From Paludibacteraceae bacterium (lineage in GTDB: Bacteria; Bacteroidota; Bacteroidia; Bacteroidales; Paludibacteraceae): a stretch of 64,000 nucleotides of DNA. Shown here in pieces: positions 26,554-35,415 of the stretch (positions within the stretch are counted from its first letter, which is position 1; every line of letters begins with the position of its first letter). The DNA lies in NCBI GenBank assembly GCA_905235225.1, contig CAJOKE010000003.1, forward strand, positions 18,816 through 82,815. The letters are read 5' to 3'. The notes beneath the pieces were generated by a model. That model saw only the letters and a program-made list of their open reading frames with translations, ran no database searches and was not told the origin of the DNA. A program made the translations under genes and the position numbers.

Positions 26554-27216
26554 CTACCAGTTTATTGGTGCCTCGCCATGCTGAACGAGGTAGTTATTTG
26601 CTTCAGAGAAATGCCCGCATCCTATAAAACCGCGGTATGCGGACAACGGACTTGGATGAGGAGCCGTCAGAACAAGATTCCTGCGACGGTCTATATACTG
26701 TCCTTTCCGCTGCGCGTAAGAACCCCACAGCATATATACAATATGCTCGCGTTCCCTGTTTAATGACGCGATTGCAGCATCGGTCAGTTCTTCCCAGCCT
26801 TTGTTCTGATGGCTGCCGGCTTGATGCGCTTGCACCGTCAGAGTGGCATTCAGCAACAGCACCCCCTGACGCGCCCAGTCACTCAAATCGCCGGATTGCG
26901 GAATCGGTTTGCCAAGGTCTCTGTTCAACTCCTTGTATATGTTTTCCAATGACGGCGGTATCTTTATCCCCTCGTTCACCGAAAAGCATAATCCGTTTGC
27001 CTGACCGACATCATGATAAGGGTCCTGACCGATAATAACAACTCGCACCCTTTCAAACGGACACGAGTCAAATGCGTTGAATATCAGGCGGGCAGGCGGA
27101 AAGCATTGCGAACGCTGATAGGCAGCACGCACAAAATCTGTCAGCAACGCAAAGTATGGCTTGTCAAACTCCGGCTGCAAAACACGCTTCCACGACTCCT
27201 CTATTCGTACATTCAT
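26554..27216 (-). CDS. ung: Uracil-DNA glycosylase, family 1
   Basis: 220 residues, full length. Catalytic motif VVIIGQDPYHDVGQANGLCF, the GVLLLNATLTV strand and the minor-groove loop APHPSPLSAYRGF are all present. It removes uracil from DNA in base excision repair. Its start overlaps the queA stop by one base and polA follows after 6 bp. Confidence 0.97.
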   Translation of the reverse strand: MNVRIEESWKRVLQPEFDKPYFALLTDFVRAAYQRSQCFPPARLIFNAFDSCPFERVRVVIIGQDPYHDVGQANGLCFSVNEGIKIPPSLENIYKELNRDLGKPIPQSGDLSDWARQGVLLLNATLTVQAHQAGSHQNKGWEELTDAAIASLNREREHIVYMLWGSYAQRKGQYIDRRRNLVLTAPHPSPLSAYRGFIGCGHFSEANNYLVQHGEAPINW

Positions 27217-28319
27217 CAGTCAACTATCAACATCGAATCACCGTAATCTCCGAACATATATCCTTCTTCAACGGCGGTTTCATAGGCTTTCATCACATTC
27301 TCAAAGCCGCCGAATGCAGCAACCATCATCAACTGGATGGATTGAGGCAGATACAGATTGACAAAGAAACTGTTGGCGGATGTAAACTGATACGGCGGAT
27401 AGATGAATTTATTCGTCCAACCCGAATAGGTCTTCAGTTGTCCGCTGGCACCTACCACATGTTCCATCGCGCGCATGACTTCCGTGCCGACCGCACATAT
27501 GCGCGCCTCTTTCGCACGCGCTTTCTCAACATGACTGACCACATCTTCGGTTACAATTATTTGCTCACTGTCTGACTTGAACTTGGTCAGGTCATCCACA
27601 TCTATGGACTTAAAGTTGCCCAGTCCCACATGCGATGTCAGCGTCGTGTATTCTATGCCGCTTATCTCCATTCGTTTGAGCAGTTGTTTGGAGAAATGCA
27701 AGGCGGCTGCGGGCGCGGCAACTGCACCTATATATTTGGCGAAAATGGTCTGATACCGTTCGCGATCCATCTCTTCCACTGGCTGGTCACGGAATACTTC
27801 TTTGTATTTCTCAAGCACATCATCTTCCATCGGACGTATGATATACTTGGGCAGAGGGGTTGTTCCCAACGCATACAAACGGTCTATGTATTCATTTTCC
27901 GCATAATCGGAGAGGAAACGGAACGTACGCCCGCGGGCTGTCGTGTTGTCCACTACTTCTGCCACAATAGTCGGATCTTCGTCAAAGAACAGTTTGTTGC
28001 CCACACGGATTTTGCGAGCCGGATCCACCACCACATCCCAATAACGGGTGGCATGATTCAACTCGCGCAACAAAAACACCTCAATAGTCGCAAGCGTCTT
28101 TTCTTTCTTGGCATATAGCCGGGCGGGGAACACCTTCGTATCATTAAATACAAACAGGTCGTTTTCACCGAAATACTCCACTATATCCCTTACAGTCTTA
28201 TGCTCGACAACGCCGGTCTTACGGTGTAACACAATCATACGCGCATCCTCAGGATAAGAGGACGGAAATTGCGCAATCTGCTCTTCAGGCAGTTTGAATT
28301 TGAATTGGTTCAGTTTCAT
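27216..28319 (-). CDS. queA: S-adenosylmethionine:tRNA ribosyltransferase-isomerase
   Basis: 367 residues, normal length. It begins MKLNQFKFKLPEEQIAQFPS and has LFVFNDTKVFPARL, the AAPAAALHFSKQLL segment and TLTSHVGLGNFKSI. It adds the cyclopentenediol precursor to queuosine-modified tRNA. The canonical start overlaps the 3' end of truB by 35 bp, an unusually long overlap between two tRNA-modification genes. Confidence 0.97.
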   Translation of the reverse strand: MKLNQFKFKLPEEQIAQFPSSYPEDARMIVLHRKTGVVEHKTVRDIVEYFGENDLFVFNDTKVFPARLYAKKEKTLATIEVFLLRELNHATRYWDVVVDPARKIRVGNKLFFDEDPTIVAEVVDNTTARGRTFRFLSDYAENEYIDRLYALGTTPLPKYIIRPMEDDVLEKYKEVFRDQPVEEMDRERYQTIFAKYIGAVAAPAAALHFSKQLLKRMEISGIEYTTLTSHVGLGNFKSIDVDDLTKFKSDSEQIIVTEDVVSHVEKARAKEARICAVGTEVMRAMEHVVGASGQLKTYSGWTNKFIYPPYQFTSANSFFVNLYLPQSIQLMMVAAFGGFENVMKAYETAVEEGYMFGDYGDSMLIVD

Positions 28320-28998
28320 ATACTATCTTCTCGAATTGTTCAAAGTTTATGCAATCTTCTACCCTGATATCTCCCACGCGGGTGCGCCGCAGGGCTATAA
28401 GGTGCGCACCGCTCTCCAGACGCTCGCCGATGTCGCGCGCCAATGCCCGGATATACGTTCCTTTCGAACACACGACACGAATGGTCAGTTGCATTGCCAC
28501 CGGGTCAAATTTCTGCACCTCTATCTCATCTATAACCAGCAGCTTCGGCTTCAGTTCCACCGTTTCGCCCTTCCGCGCAAGTTTATACGCACGTTTGCCA
28601 TCTACCTTGACCGCACTGAACATGGGTGGTACCTGCCATTGCTCGCCCTGAAAAGTCGGGATAACACGGTTTATCAGCTCGCGGGTGATATGGTCTGTCG
28701 GATAGGTCGCATCAACATCCTTTTCCAAATCAAAACTCGGAGTGGTGGCACCTAACTGCAACGTGGCTGTATATTCCTTTGTGGCATATTGCAGTTGGTC
28801 TATCAGTTTTGTCTTCTTTCCCGTACAGACCACAACGACACCGGTAGCCAACGGATCCAGCGTACCGGTATGACCGACCTTCAGTTTCTTCACGCCCATA
28901 TGGTGGCATAACAGCCAACGCGCCTTGCCCACCACATCAAAACTGGTCCACCCGTATGGCTTGTCAAACGCAATTATTTCACCTTCAACAAAGTTCAT
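28285..28998 (-). CDS. truB: tRNA pseudouridine(55) synthase
   Basis: 237 residues from the ATG at 28998; an upstream in-frame start at 29040 would lie inside uppP and add a non-family tail. Motifs: IIAFDKPYGWTSFDVV, the catalytic Asp in VGHTGTLDPLATGVVVV, and VRVVCSKGTYIRALARDIG. It makes pseudouridine 55 in the T-loop of tRNAs. It overlaps uppP by 14 bp and queA by 35 bp. Confidence 0.95.
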   Translation of the reverse strand: MNFVEGEIIAFDKPYGWTSFDVVGKARWLLCHHMGVKKLKVGHTGTLDPLATGVVVVCTGKKTKLIDQLQYATKEYTATLQLGATTPSFDLEKDVDATYPTDHITRELINRVIPTFQGEQWQVPPMFSAVKVDGKRAYKLARKGETVELKPKLLVIDEIEVQKFDPVAMQLTIRVVCSKGTYIRALARDIGERLESGAHLIALRRTRVGDIRVEDCINFEQFEKIVYETEPIQIQTA

Positions 28999-29791
28999 AC
29001 ACAATGGCAAACACACCTGCACACAGGCAATAAACGGCAAACCATGTCAGCTTCTGGCGGCGGACAATATCTATCATGAACCGGCACGCCATACAGCCGG
29101 TTATAAACGCAGCAACAAAACCGACTATCAGAGGCAAAATACCGATTGTCACGGTTATTTCGCCGGAAACCAGTTTCAGCAAATCCAAAAAGGCTTCCCC
29201 TAATATCGGTATCAGCACCATCAGAAACGAGAACTTGGCAACATCCTCCTTTTTCACGCCGCACAGCAGACCCGTTGCTATCGTTGTGCCGCTACGGCTC
29301 AATCCGGGCAACACCGCAAGTGCCTGCGCACAACCCATAATGGCTGCATCGCGATAAGTCACTTCATGCCCTTCCCTCTTCATGCGTTTGGTCAGAAACT
29401 CGCTCAGCCACAGCAACAACGATGTCACGATAAGACATATACCGACCAGCAGCAAACCGTTACCAAAGAAACTCTCCACTTCTTCCTTGAAGAACATGCC
29501 GACTATAAACACAGGAATCATCGACACCAGTATCTTAGCCACATAATTCTTGTCCTCATTCCACTGCCATGTGCTGAAGGTGCCTTTGAACAGTTGCGCC
29601 ACCTCGCGCCATAGTATTACCAGCGTTGACAATACCGTTGCCGTATGAACGACTATGGCAAACAGCAGATTTTCTTCTCCCGCAGTACCCAATAACGCCT
29701 GTCCGATTTCCAAATGCCCGGACGATGATACCGGCAAGAACTCTGTCAGCCCCTGAACGATACCCAAAATCAATGCTTCCCACCAAGACAT
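28985..29791 (-). CDS. uppP: Undecaprenyl-diphosphatase (BacA type)
   Basis: A 268-residue polytopic membrane protein. Active-site motifs are EFLPVSSSGHLEIG near residue 17 and LPGLSRSGTTIATG near 161. It dephosphorylates undecaprenyl diphosphate so the lipid carrier can be reused for peptidoglycan and polysaccharide. It lies 17 bp after the DUF3098 gene, an arrangement I recall as common in Bacteroidota. Confidence 0.97.
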   Translation of the reverse strand: MSWWEALILGIVQGLTEFLPVSSSGHLEIGQALLGTAGEENLLFAIVVHTATVLSTLVILWREVAQLFKGTFSTWQWNEDKNYVAKILVSMIPVFIVGMFFKEEVESFFGNGLLLVGICLIVTSLLLWLSEFLTKRMKREGHEVTYRDAAIMGCAQALAVLPGLSRSGTTIATGLLCGVKKEDVAKFSFLMVLIPILGEAFLDLLKLVSGEITVTIGILPLIVGFVAAFITGCMACRFMIDIVRRQKLTWFAVYCLCAGVFAIVYELC

Positions 29792-29808
29792 AAACTATTT
29801 CGATTTGA

Positions 29809-30060
29809 TTATTTGTTCTTGTTGCGTTTGGGAAAAAGAATGGCGACTATCAGTCCTAAAAATCCTGCCAGAGCTATCATCGGACCGACTGTAATACGCC
29901 GAACCGAAAATATGTCGGGATTATATTCCGTTGCCCCGCTCGGTTCGCCTGCCATCAATGCAAAACCTGCTACGATAATCACTACACACACACCAATCAG
30001 CACCACATTGAGCATTGGAAGTGTCTTCTGTTTCTTTTCACTCTCTTTTATAGGTTCCAT
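29809..30060 (-). CDS. DUF3098 family small membrane protein
   Basis: 83 residues with two membrane segments (NVVLIGVCVVIIVAGFALM and ITVGPMIALAGFLGLIVAIL) separated by a loop containing EYNPDIFSVRRI, which is the family hallmark. The N-terminus is highly charged. It is the first gene of the seven-gene operon that ends with the giant secreted protein. In related genomes the family often follows ftsX; here ftsX is not adjacent. Function unknown. Confidence 0.88.
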   Translation of the reverse strand: MEPIKESEKKQKTLPMLNVVLIGVCVVIIVAGFALMAGEPSGATEYNPDIFSVRRITVGPMIALAGFLGLIVAILFPKRNKNK

Positions 30061-30091
30061 AAGCTTCTTTTTTCAAATATCAATTAGCGCG

Positions 30092-30123
30092 CAAAATTAC
30101 AACAAAAATTGCACATATGCAAA
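30092..30123 (-). promoter_or_regulatory. Promoter of the DUF3098-uppP-truB-queA-ung-polA operon
   Basis: Minus strand TTTG (30123-30120), a 20-bp spacer, TAATTTTG (30099-30092). The -33 box is one arm of ATTGCACATATGCAAA (30108-30123). Leader about 28 nt. Confidence 0.8.
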
Positions 30124-30154
30124 AAAAAGTGCGGACGCCCCCACTTTTTTTTTG
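30124..30154 (-). terminator. Terminator after the nucleotidyltransferase gene
   Basis: A-tract and aagtgcgg pair imperfectly with ccccactt and a T-tract across a short GC-rich loop. It separates the dagK-type operon from the downstream DUF3098 promoter, which begins immediately beside it. Confidence 0.7.
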
Positions 30155-30166
30155 TGATACTACCGT

Positions 30167-30916
30167 TTAGATGATTAATCGCGCAAACGATTCCGCCTCG
30201 GCGATATGCTCTATTTTTCCGACATCCAGCAACTCTCCGTCAGGCTCGAATCCTCGGAAAAACGCCTGCCGCATTGCATCCAGATAAAAATCTATCACCG
30301 AGAACCGCTCCCCGTTCCGCGACGCATACTCATCCATCATGGACAACACTCCGGGCGACAGCACTTGCATGCCCGAGAATGCCAGTAAACGGTAATCATC
30401 CAACATCGGTGCCACTGAGGCGGGACGGCACTCGCCGGTCGCTACATTAGTCCAACCGCTCAAACGGTCATCTTTGTCAAAGCACAGGTATCGTTGTGTC
30501 TCCCGATGCCGCACAACTAACAATCCCGCTTCTTCCGGACGATATGCTCCTGTCACATCTTCCAAGCGGATGGTTGAAAGTATATCCGCATTTAGTGCCA
30601 GAACAGGCTCGTCGCTGTCACGCCCATACGTTTTCCATGCCTTCAGCAACCCGCCACCGGTATCCAACAACCTCTCCCGCTCATCCGAAATCATGATATG
30701 GCACCCGAAGTTGTCATTCGAACGGACATAATCGATAATCATGTCCGCAAAGTGATGGACATTGATCATTATATCCGTTATGCCGGCGGACTTGAGTTTG
30801 GCAATTTGGTACATCAGCAAAGGATGACCTGCCAAAGGCACCAAAGCCTTCGGCATCGTATCTGTTAACGGACGAAGCCGCGTTCCGAGTCCCGCGGCGA
30901 AAATCATTCCCTTCAT
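30167..30916 (-). CDS. Sugar-phosphate nucleotidyltransferase
   Basis: 249 residues. The NTP-transferase signature GMIFAAGLGTRLRPLTD with PKALVPLAG is at the N-terminus, and a NADI-type metal motif (LALNADILS) near 105. Similar enzymes make NDP-mannose, NDP-heptose or UDP-MurNAc (MurU). It is cotranscribed with a lipid-kinase-family gene (4 bp gap). No sugar 1-kinase is adjacent, so the substrate cannot be chosen. Family assignment is firm. Confidence 0.88.
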   Translation of the reverse strand: MKGMIFAAGLGTRLRPLTDTMPKALVPLAGHPLLMYQIAKLKSAGITDIMINVHHFADMIIDYVRSNDNFGCHIMISDERERLLDTGGGLLKAWKTYGRDSDEPVLALNADILSTIRLEDVTGAYRPEEAGLLVVRHRETQRYLCFDKDDRLSGWTNVATGECRPASVAPMLDDYRLLAFSGMQVLSPGVLSMMDEYASRNGERFSVIDFYLDAMRQAFFRGFEPDGELLDVGKIEHIAEAESFARLII

Positions 30917-30920
30917 ATCG

Positions 30921-31856
30921 CTAACAATATTGCGGCACCGTCATTTGAAGCGCATGGTGCAGGCAATACACCTCGCACGGTCCCATTATATCCATCAATA
31001 TACCGTCTGCCTCAAAGCACAGATACTGCTTGGTGTTTATCTCCACCTTGCACCCCGTAAAACCGTGTACAAAATCGAGGTCGGTCAGTTTCCCGTTATA
31101 TATCCGCCCCAACGCACGCATAATCTGCCTCAATGTCGGTTTCTCCACCACTATCGAATGGAATATGCCGTCCCGGGGATCCGCATCCGGGTTCTGACGG
31201 ATTCCGCCACCCGAATAAGGACCGTTGCCGATATTCATTGTAAACATCGGATTACGGCTCACTTCCTCACCGTCGCACACTACCTGCATCGGAATCGGTT
31301 TCATCTTGGCCAACGCCGCAAACAGACCGAACAGATAGTTGACATGGTGACTGCCGATATAGGGTTTCAACTTCACCGCATACTTGCATGTCAAAGGGTC
31401 AAGACCGAAACCGACCGAGTTGATAAAATATCGGTTATGCCGTATCCCGTTGCGCCAATACGCCACACAACCGACATCCACAGGCTCGTCTTTTCCGTTG
31501 AAGAACAATTCCAACGAACGCTTGAAATCCTTTGTCAGCCCCCAAAAACGCGCCCAGTCATTGCCTGTGCCGCGAGGCATCAGACCGAAACGGATCTTAC
31601 GACGCTGCTCTTCAGGAATATCCGCACGCATAATACCGTTTATCACTTCGGACACCGTGCCGTCACCACCCAACACAAGAATCTGGTCATAACCCTTTTC
31701 TACTAACTCGCGCGCCAATTCCAACGCATGATTCGCATACTTGGTCACACGATAGGTAAATGGCTGGTGACGCGAACGGAGCAACTTGAACAAATACACA
31801 CGCTGCGAACGGAAATATCGCTTTCCCGATTTCGGATTAATAATAATTGCTAACAT
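30921..31856 (-). CDS. Diacylglycerol/lipid kinase family protein (YegS-like)
   Basis: 311 residues. N-terminal IIINPKSGKRYF, the nucleotide-binding VLGGDGTVSEVINGI and the GLMPRGTGNDWAR motif define the family, which phosphorylates diacylglycerol, sphingosine or similar lipids at the membrane. The C-terminal beta-domain ends with the FEADGIL motif. In Bacteroidota, sphingolipid substrates are possible, which is inference. First gene of a two-gene operon. Confidence 0.92.
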   Translation of the reverse strand: MLAIIINPKSGKRYFRSQRVYLFKLLRSRHQPFTYRVTKYANHALELARELVEKGYDQILVLGGDGTVSEVINGIMRADIPEEQRRKIRFGLMPRGTGNDWARFWGLTKDFKRSLELFFNGKDEPVDVGCVAYWRNGIRHNRYFINSVGFGLDPLTCKYAVKLKPYIGSHHVNYLFGLFAALAKMKPIPMQVVCDGEEVSRNPMFTMNIGNGPYSGGGIRQNPDADPRDGIFHSIVVEKPTLRQIMRALGRIYNGKLTDLDFVHGFTGCKVEINTKQYLCFEADGILMDIMGPCEVYCLHHALQMTVPQYC

Positions 31857-31911
31857 GCTCTTTTCTGCTTTTCATGATTGTCCGAAATACCTGCCGGACA
31901 AAAACAACGTG

Positions 31912-31943
31912 CAAAGGTACTACAAAAATTGCACATGTGCAAG
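31912..31943 (-). promoter_or_regulatory. Promoter of the lipid kinase-nucleotidyltransferase operon
   Basis: Minus strand CTTG (31943-31940), a 20-bp spacer, TACCTTTG (31919-31912). The -33 region is the palindrome ATTGCACATGTGCAAG (31928-31943). Confidence 0.78.
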
Positions 31944-32004
31944 CGTCCGGACATTTTTTGAAGAACTTGCCGATTTTATCGCGTATAAAATTTCCACAGC
32001 ACAT

Positions 32005-32059
32005 ATTAGGATTTTATTAGGATATTATTAGGTTATTATTAGGATATTATTAGGTTATT
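32005..32059. repeat. 11-bp tandem array (five units of attaggatatt/attaggttatt)
   Basis: Units start at 32005, 32016, 32027, 32038 and 32049. After the first they alternate between ggatatt and ggttatt, giving a 22-bp higher-order period. The array lies between two divergent promoters, upstream of both. The rest of the 31857-32270 gap holds those promoters; 32060-32176 shows nothing else I can support. Confidence 0.9.
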
Positions 32060-32176
32060 CCAGATACCGCAAATATATTGCAAGCCAATATGCCACAGAA
32101 TATCAAGACTTTAACCGTCTCAAAAAACTTTACGGAACGTTCAAAAACTTTTTTCCGCCAAAAAATCCCGCATAAA

Positions 32177-32208
32177 CTTGCATACATCCCAAAATTGTTG
32201 TAACTTTG
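32177..32208 (+). promoter_or_regulatory. Promoter of cmk-ispH
   Basis: CTTG (32177-32180), a 20-bp spacer, TAACTTTG (32201-32208), then cacccgatttga. Leader about 60 nt to the ATG at 32271, which rules out the longer in-frame start at 32178. Confidence 0.8.
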
Positions 32209-32270
32209 CACCCGATTTGATTATTTTGGCTGAATACGCACAATTATCGTTATTCCTTATCAATTTAAAC

Positions 32271-32948
32271 ATGACAAAACGTACAAACAACAGAATAATT
32301 GTCGCTATTGACGGATACTCTTCTTGCGGCAAATCAACCATGGCGAAAGCACTCGCGCAATATGCCGGATACACCTACGTGGACACCGGTGCCATGTACC
32401 GCGCTATCGCACTTTATACTATTCAGAACAACCTCACCGAAACACAACTCATTAACGCGCTGCCCGATATTCACATTTCCTTCAGACATCTCCACGACGG
32501 ACAGCATGTGTGCCTCAACGGCGTTGATGTAGAGGCGCAGATACGTACTCTGGAAGTCGGAAATATGGCTTCCAAAGTTTCACCTATCAAAGAAGTGCGC
32601 CGCTTCCTCGTCGCCCAGCAACAGCAAATGGGCATCGACAAAGGTATCGTTATGGACGGACGGGACATTGGCACCGTCGTCTTTCCCAACGCCGAACTGA
32701 AACTGTTCCTCACCGCCAGACCCGAAGTCAGGGCTATGCGCCGGTTCAAGGAATTGCAGGCTAAAGGTGAAAATCCCGTCTTTGAAGAGGTTCTGCATGA
32801 CGTCAACGACCGCGACTACCGCGACACACATCGTGCCGAATCGCCACTCAGGCAGGCTGAGGACGCTGTCGTCGTTGACAACTCGGACATGACTAAAGAC
32901 CAGCAGATTAAGCACATCATCAACATCTTCAATGACCATATCCATTGA
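32271..32948 (+). CDS. cmk: Cytidylate kinase
   Basis: 225 residues. P-loop IDGYSSCGKSTMAKALA, the YVDTGAMYRAIALY motif and MDGRDIGTVVFPNAELKLFL identify cytidylate kinase, which phosphorylates CMP and dCMP. ispH overlaps its last 17 bp in another frame, the same gene pair seen in many bacteria. Confidence 0.97.
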   Translation: MTKRTNNRIIVAIDGYSSCGKSTMAKALAQYAGYTYVDTGAMYRAIALYTIQNNLTETQLINALPDIHISFRHLHDGQHVCLNGVDVEAQIRTLEVGNMASKVSPIKEVRRFLVAQQQQMGIDKGIVMDGRDIGTVVFPNAELKLFLTARPEVRAMRRFKELQAKGENPVFEEVLHDVNDRDYRDTHRAESPLRQAEDAVVVDNSDMTKDQQIKHIINIFNDHIH

Positions 32949-33822
32949 TACCAAATCCGGCTTCTGTTTTGGTGTGACTGCTGCCATACAAAAAGCCGAA
33001 GAAGAACTGAACAAAGGCACATTATACTGCCTTGGCGACATCGTGCATAACGGTCAGGAAGTTAAACGGTTGGAGCAAAAAGGACTGGAAACCATCGACT
33101 ACGACGACCTGCGGACATTGCACAATGTCAGAGTTCTGCTGCGGGCGCACGGGGAACCACCTTCTACATACCATATTGCACGTAATAACGGCAACGAAAT
33201 CATTGATGCCACGTGTCCTGTAGTCAAAAAACTGCAGGAACGCATTCACGACACCTACATCCAACACCGCAACGCACAAATCGTTATCTACGGGAAAACC
33301 GGACACGCAGAAGTTTTTGGCTTACAGGGACAAACAAACAACACCGCCATCATTGTCGAATCCGACAACGACCTTGACAGAATCGATTTCAAACGCGATA
33401 TTTATCTCTTTTCACAAACAACCATGTCCGTGGAAGGGCTGCATTCACTCATTAAGGCTATCGAAAACAGACGCGAACTGGCTGCAACGGATGACTCTCC
33501 TGTCTTTGAATACCATGATACCATCTGCCGGAATGTCGCTAACCGCGCTGCCGACCTCAAAACTTTTGCCGCACGGCAATCTATCGTCCTCTTTGTCGGT
33601 GGACAGAAATCATCCAACGCCAAAGTGCTGTTCGAACATTGCCGACTGGCCAATCCGAATACATTCTTTGTCGAAAAAGCAGAAGATGTCACTTCCGATT
33701 TATTGAAAAACGCCAACGTCCGTACAGACACGGATTTCAAAATCGGCATTTGTGGCGCAACCAGTACGCCGCAATGGCTCATGGAGCAAATAAAAACAGC
33801 CGCTGAACGGCTGTTTGAATGA
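32932..33822 (+). CDS. ispH: 4-hydroxy-3-methylbut-2-enyl diphosphate reductase
   Basis: 296 residues. The three cluster-ligating Cys lie in SGFCFGVTAAI, DATCPVVKKL and KIGICGATSTPQW. It carries out the last step of the MEP isoprenoid pathway with a [4Fe-4S] cluster. Other family elements: RAHGEPPSTY, YGKTGHAEVFGLQGQ and SQTTMSVEG. Overlaps cmk by 17 bp, and a hairpin lies inside its last codons. Confidence 0.96.
   Translation: MTISIDTKSGFCFGVTAAIQKAEEELNKGTLYCLGDIVHNGQEVKRLEQKGLETIDYDDLRTLHNVRVLLRAHGEPPSTYHIARNNGNEIIDATCPVVKKLQERIHDTYIQHRNAQIVIYGKTGHAEVFGLQGQTNNTAIIVESDNDLDRIDFKRDIYLFSQTTMSVEGLHSLIKAIENRRELAATDDSPVFEYHDTICRNVANRAADLKTFAARQSIVLFVGGQKSSNAKVLFEHCRLANPNTFFVEKAEDVTSDLLKNANVRTDTDFKIGICGATSTPQWLMEQIKTAAERLFE
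33794..33816 (+). terminator. Hairpin inside the end of ispH, possible terminator
   Basis: A nine-bp perfect stem (aaacagccg at 33794, cggctgttt at 33808) with loop ctgaa, overlapping the last codons. The T-run follows only ~12 bases later, so efficiency is uncertain. The stem core repeats that of the terminator at 14343. Confidence 0.5.
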
Positions 33823-33830
33823 TTCTCTTT

Positions 33831-35399
33831 TTATCGCTCCCAACCCTCAAAAACATCGGGACCGTAAGTATTGTTTTCATCCGCTTCATGCAACGGACTC
33901 CATAATTGCGCAAAGAACGGATTACGCTTTGCCTCGGCGTCCCAGTTCCATGGACGGACACGTTCTTTCGTATCCGCATATGGCCATGGAAAACAATCCG
34001 GACACCAGTGACCGCCCAATAGAATCAGTCGCGGCGATGCCTTGAACACATGTCCTTCTGCACATTGCCACTCCAGTTGGGTATCAAGGTCTCCGGGAGT
34101 CATTTTCGTGGACAGACATTTGCCCCCGCGGTAAGCCGCAACGGATTGTATATCTTCTATGCCAAGGGACTCCAAAGGCTTGGATTCGTCATAACCATGA
34201 TTCAGCAGCACTGCTTCCCTGCTGTTATGGGACACATCCGTCTGCTTCCATGGCTTGATTCTGCAATACGACTCATAAGACCCGTAATATGCACTGATCC
34301 GCTGACGGCACTTCTCGCCCAATGTCGCGTCATTGCGATGCTTAATCCACCATTGCGTGCCATGCTCTTTGGACATCGCCATGAACCACATCGCGGCTTT
34401 AACAAGGTGCGGCACTAACTTCGCCACGTGGGTCTTCGAGGCTAACTTGATTCCCCACGGCAACGTATCTGACTTCGCCAGACGGGAAAAATACTCCTTG
34501 ATGGGTACATTCGCGCGGAAATGCAGATAGTTCTCCAGTTTGTCACTGTCCAGATACCACATGCCGTGGAAATTGCGCGTTGTGAACCAATGCGCATTGA
34601 ATATCTTTTCAGGTTTGGGACATCCGATAGCGTCTAATAACAGACATTCAAACTCATAGTTCGAGATTCGGTATTCCTCGCCCGAACCGATATTATAGTA
34701 TTGTTTCCAGAAATCTTCCGGCACTGTCGGACGGCATATCCGCTCCAGCAATCTGCCGCTGTCCTCTACTGTCGCCCATTCCAGCACACCGCGAATCGGG
34801 ACATGGAACATAATCGGATCATAGTTCTTCAATATGGCAGGATACAGAATTCCTGACTGCCGTAGGGATACCCAGTTTTTGATTCCCGAATCCGTGATAA
34901 TACGCTCAGCCCATGCCTTGGTTATACCATAATGGTCGTATGCGCTGACACATATCGGGTCACCCGTCCTGCCCCAATGCAATGGTTCGCGACGGTCACC
35001 CATCTGCGCTACAGAACCTACATAAACGACTTTGGGCTGCTTGCCGTCAGGCTGGGCAAGTACCGCATCCCGGACATTCCGGGCTGCCGTGATATTCGTC
35101 TCTCGCGTTGCACGGGGACGGTAATCCGCCTGCGGGGACACCATTCCGCCTACATGCAATACAATGTCTGCACCACTAACCCCCTTCAGCACATCCTCAT
35201 AACGGGTCAAATCGCCCCAAATGATTTGGAGTACATCTTCAGGAAATGCAGCTATATAAGAAGTTAATTTATGCTTGTTCTTTTGAGACGGACGAGCCAA
35301 TATGCGTAATGTGTACTTGTCTGGGAAACGTAAAATCTCCTGCATACCCGCCCAACCCATCGTACCGGTGGCACCGGTCAGAAAAACCGTTGTCTTCAT
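33831..35399 (-). CDS. NAD-dependent epimerase/dehydratase with C-terminal Cys-motif domain
   Basis: 522 residues. The extended-SDR part (1-~330) has TGATGTMGWAGMQEIL, a conserved YGITKAWAE catalytic Tyr/Lys pair and VSLRQSGILYP. The extra ~150-residue C-terminus includes WQCAEGHVFKASP and GGHWCPDCFPWPY, which together look like a treble-clef zinc site (CxxGH...CPxC). Such fusion is not the usual epimerase layout. It is the last gene of a thioredoxin-antiporter-epimerase operon. Substrate unknown. Confidence 0.82.
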   Translation of the reverse strand: MKTTVFLTGATGTMGWAGMQEILRFPDKYTLRILARPSQKNKHKLTSYIAAFPEDVLQIIWGDLTRYEDVLKGVSGADIVLHVGGMVSPQADYRPRATRETNITAARNVRDAVLAQPDGKQPKVVYVGSVAQMGDRREPLHWGRTGDPICVSAYDHYGITKAWAERIITDSGIKNWVSLRQSGILYPAILKNYDPIMFHVPIRGVLEWATVEDSGRLLERICRPTVPEDFWKQYYNIGSGEEYRISNYEFECLLLDAIGCPKPEKIFNAHWFTTRNFHGMWYLDSDKLENYLHFRANVPIKEYFSRLAKSDTLPWGIKLASKTHVAKLVPHLVKAAMWFMAMSKEHGTQWWIKHRNDATLGEKCRQRISAYYGSYESYCRIKPWKQTDVSHNSREAVLLNHGYDESKPLESLGIEDIQSVAAYRGGKCLSTKMTPGDLDTQLEWQCAEGHVFKASPRLILLGGHWCPDCFPWPYADTKERVRPWNWDAEAKRNPFFAQLWSPLHEADENNTYGPDVFEGWER

Positions 35400-35415
35400 A
35401 TCTTCAATGTAAAAA

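Noticed and set aside
31928..31960. A plus-strand promoter paired with the lipid kinase promoter
   Set aside because: The palindrome offers a -33 box on the plus strand, but the expected -7 position reads cattttttg, not TAnnTTTG.
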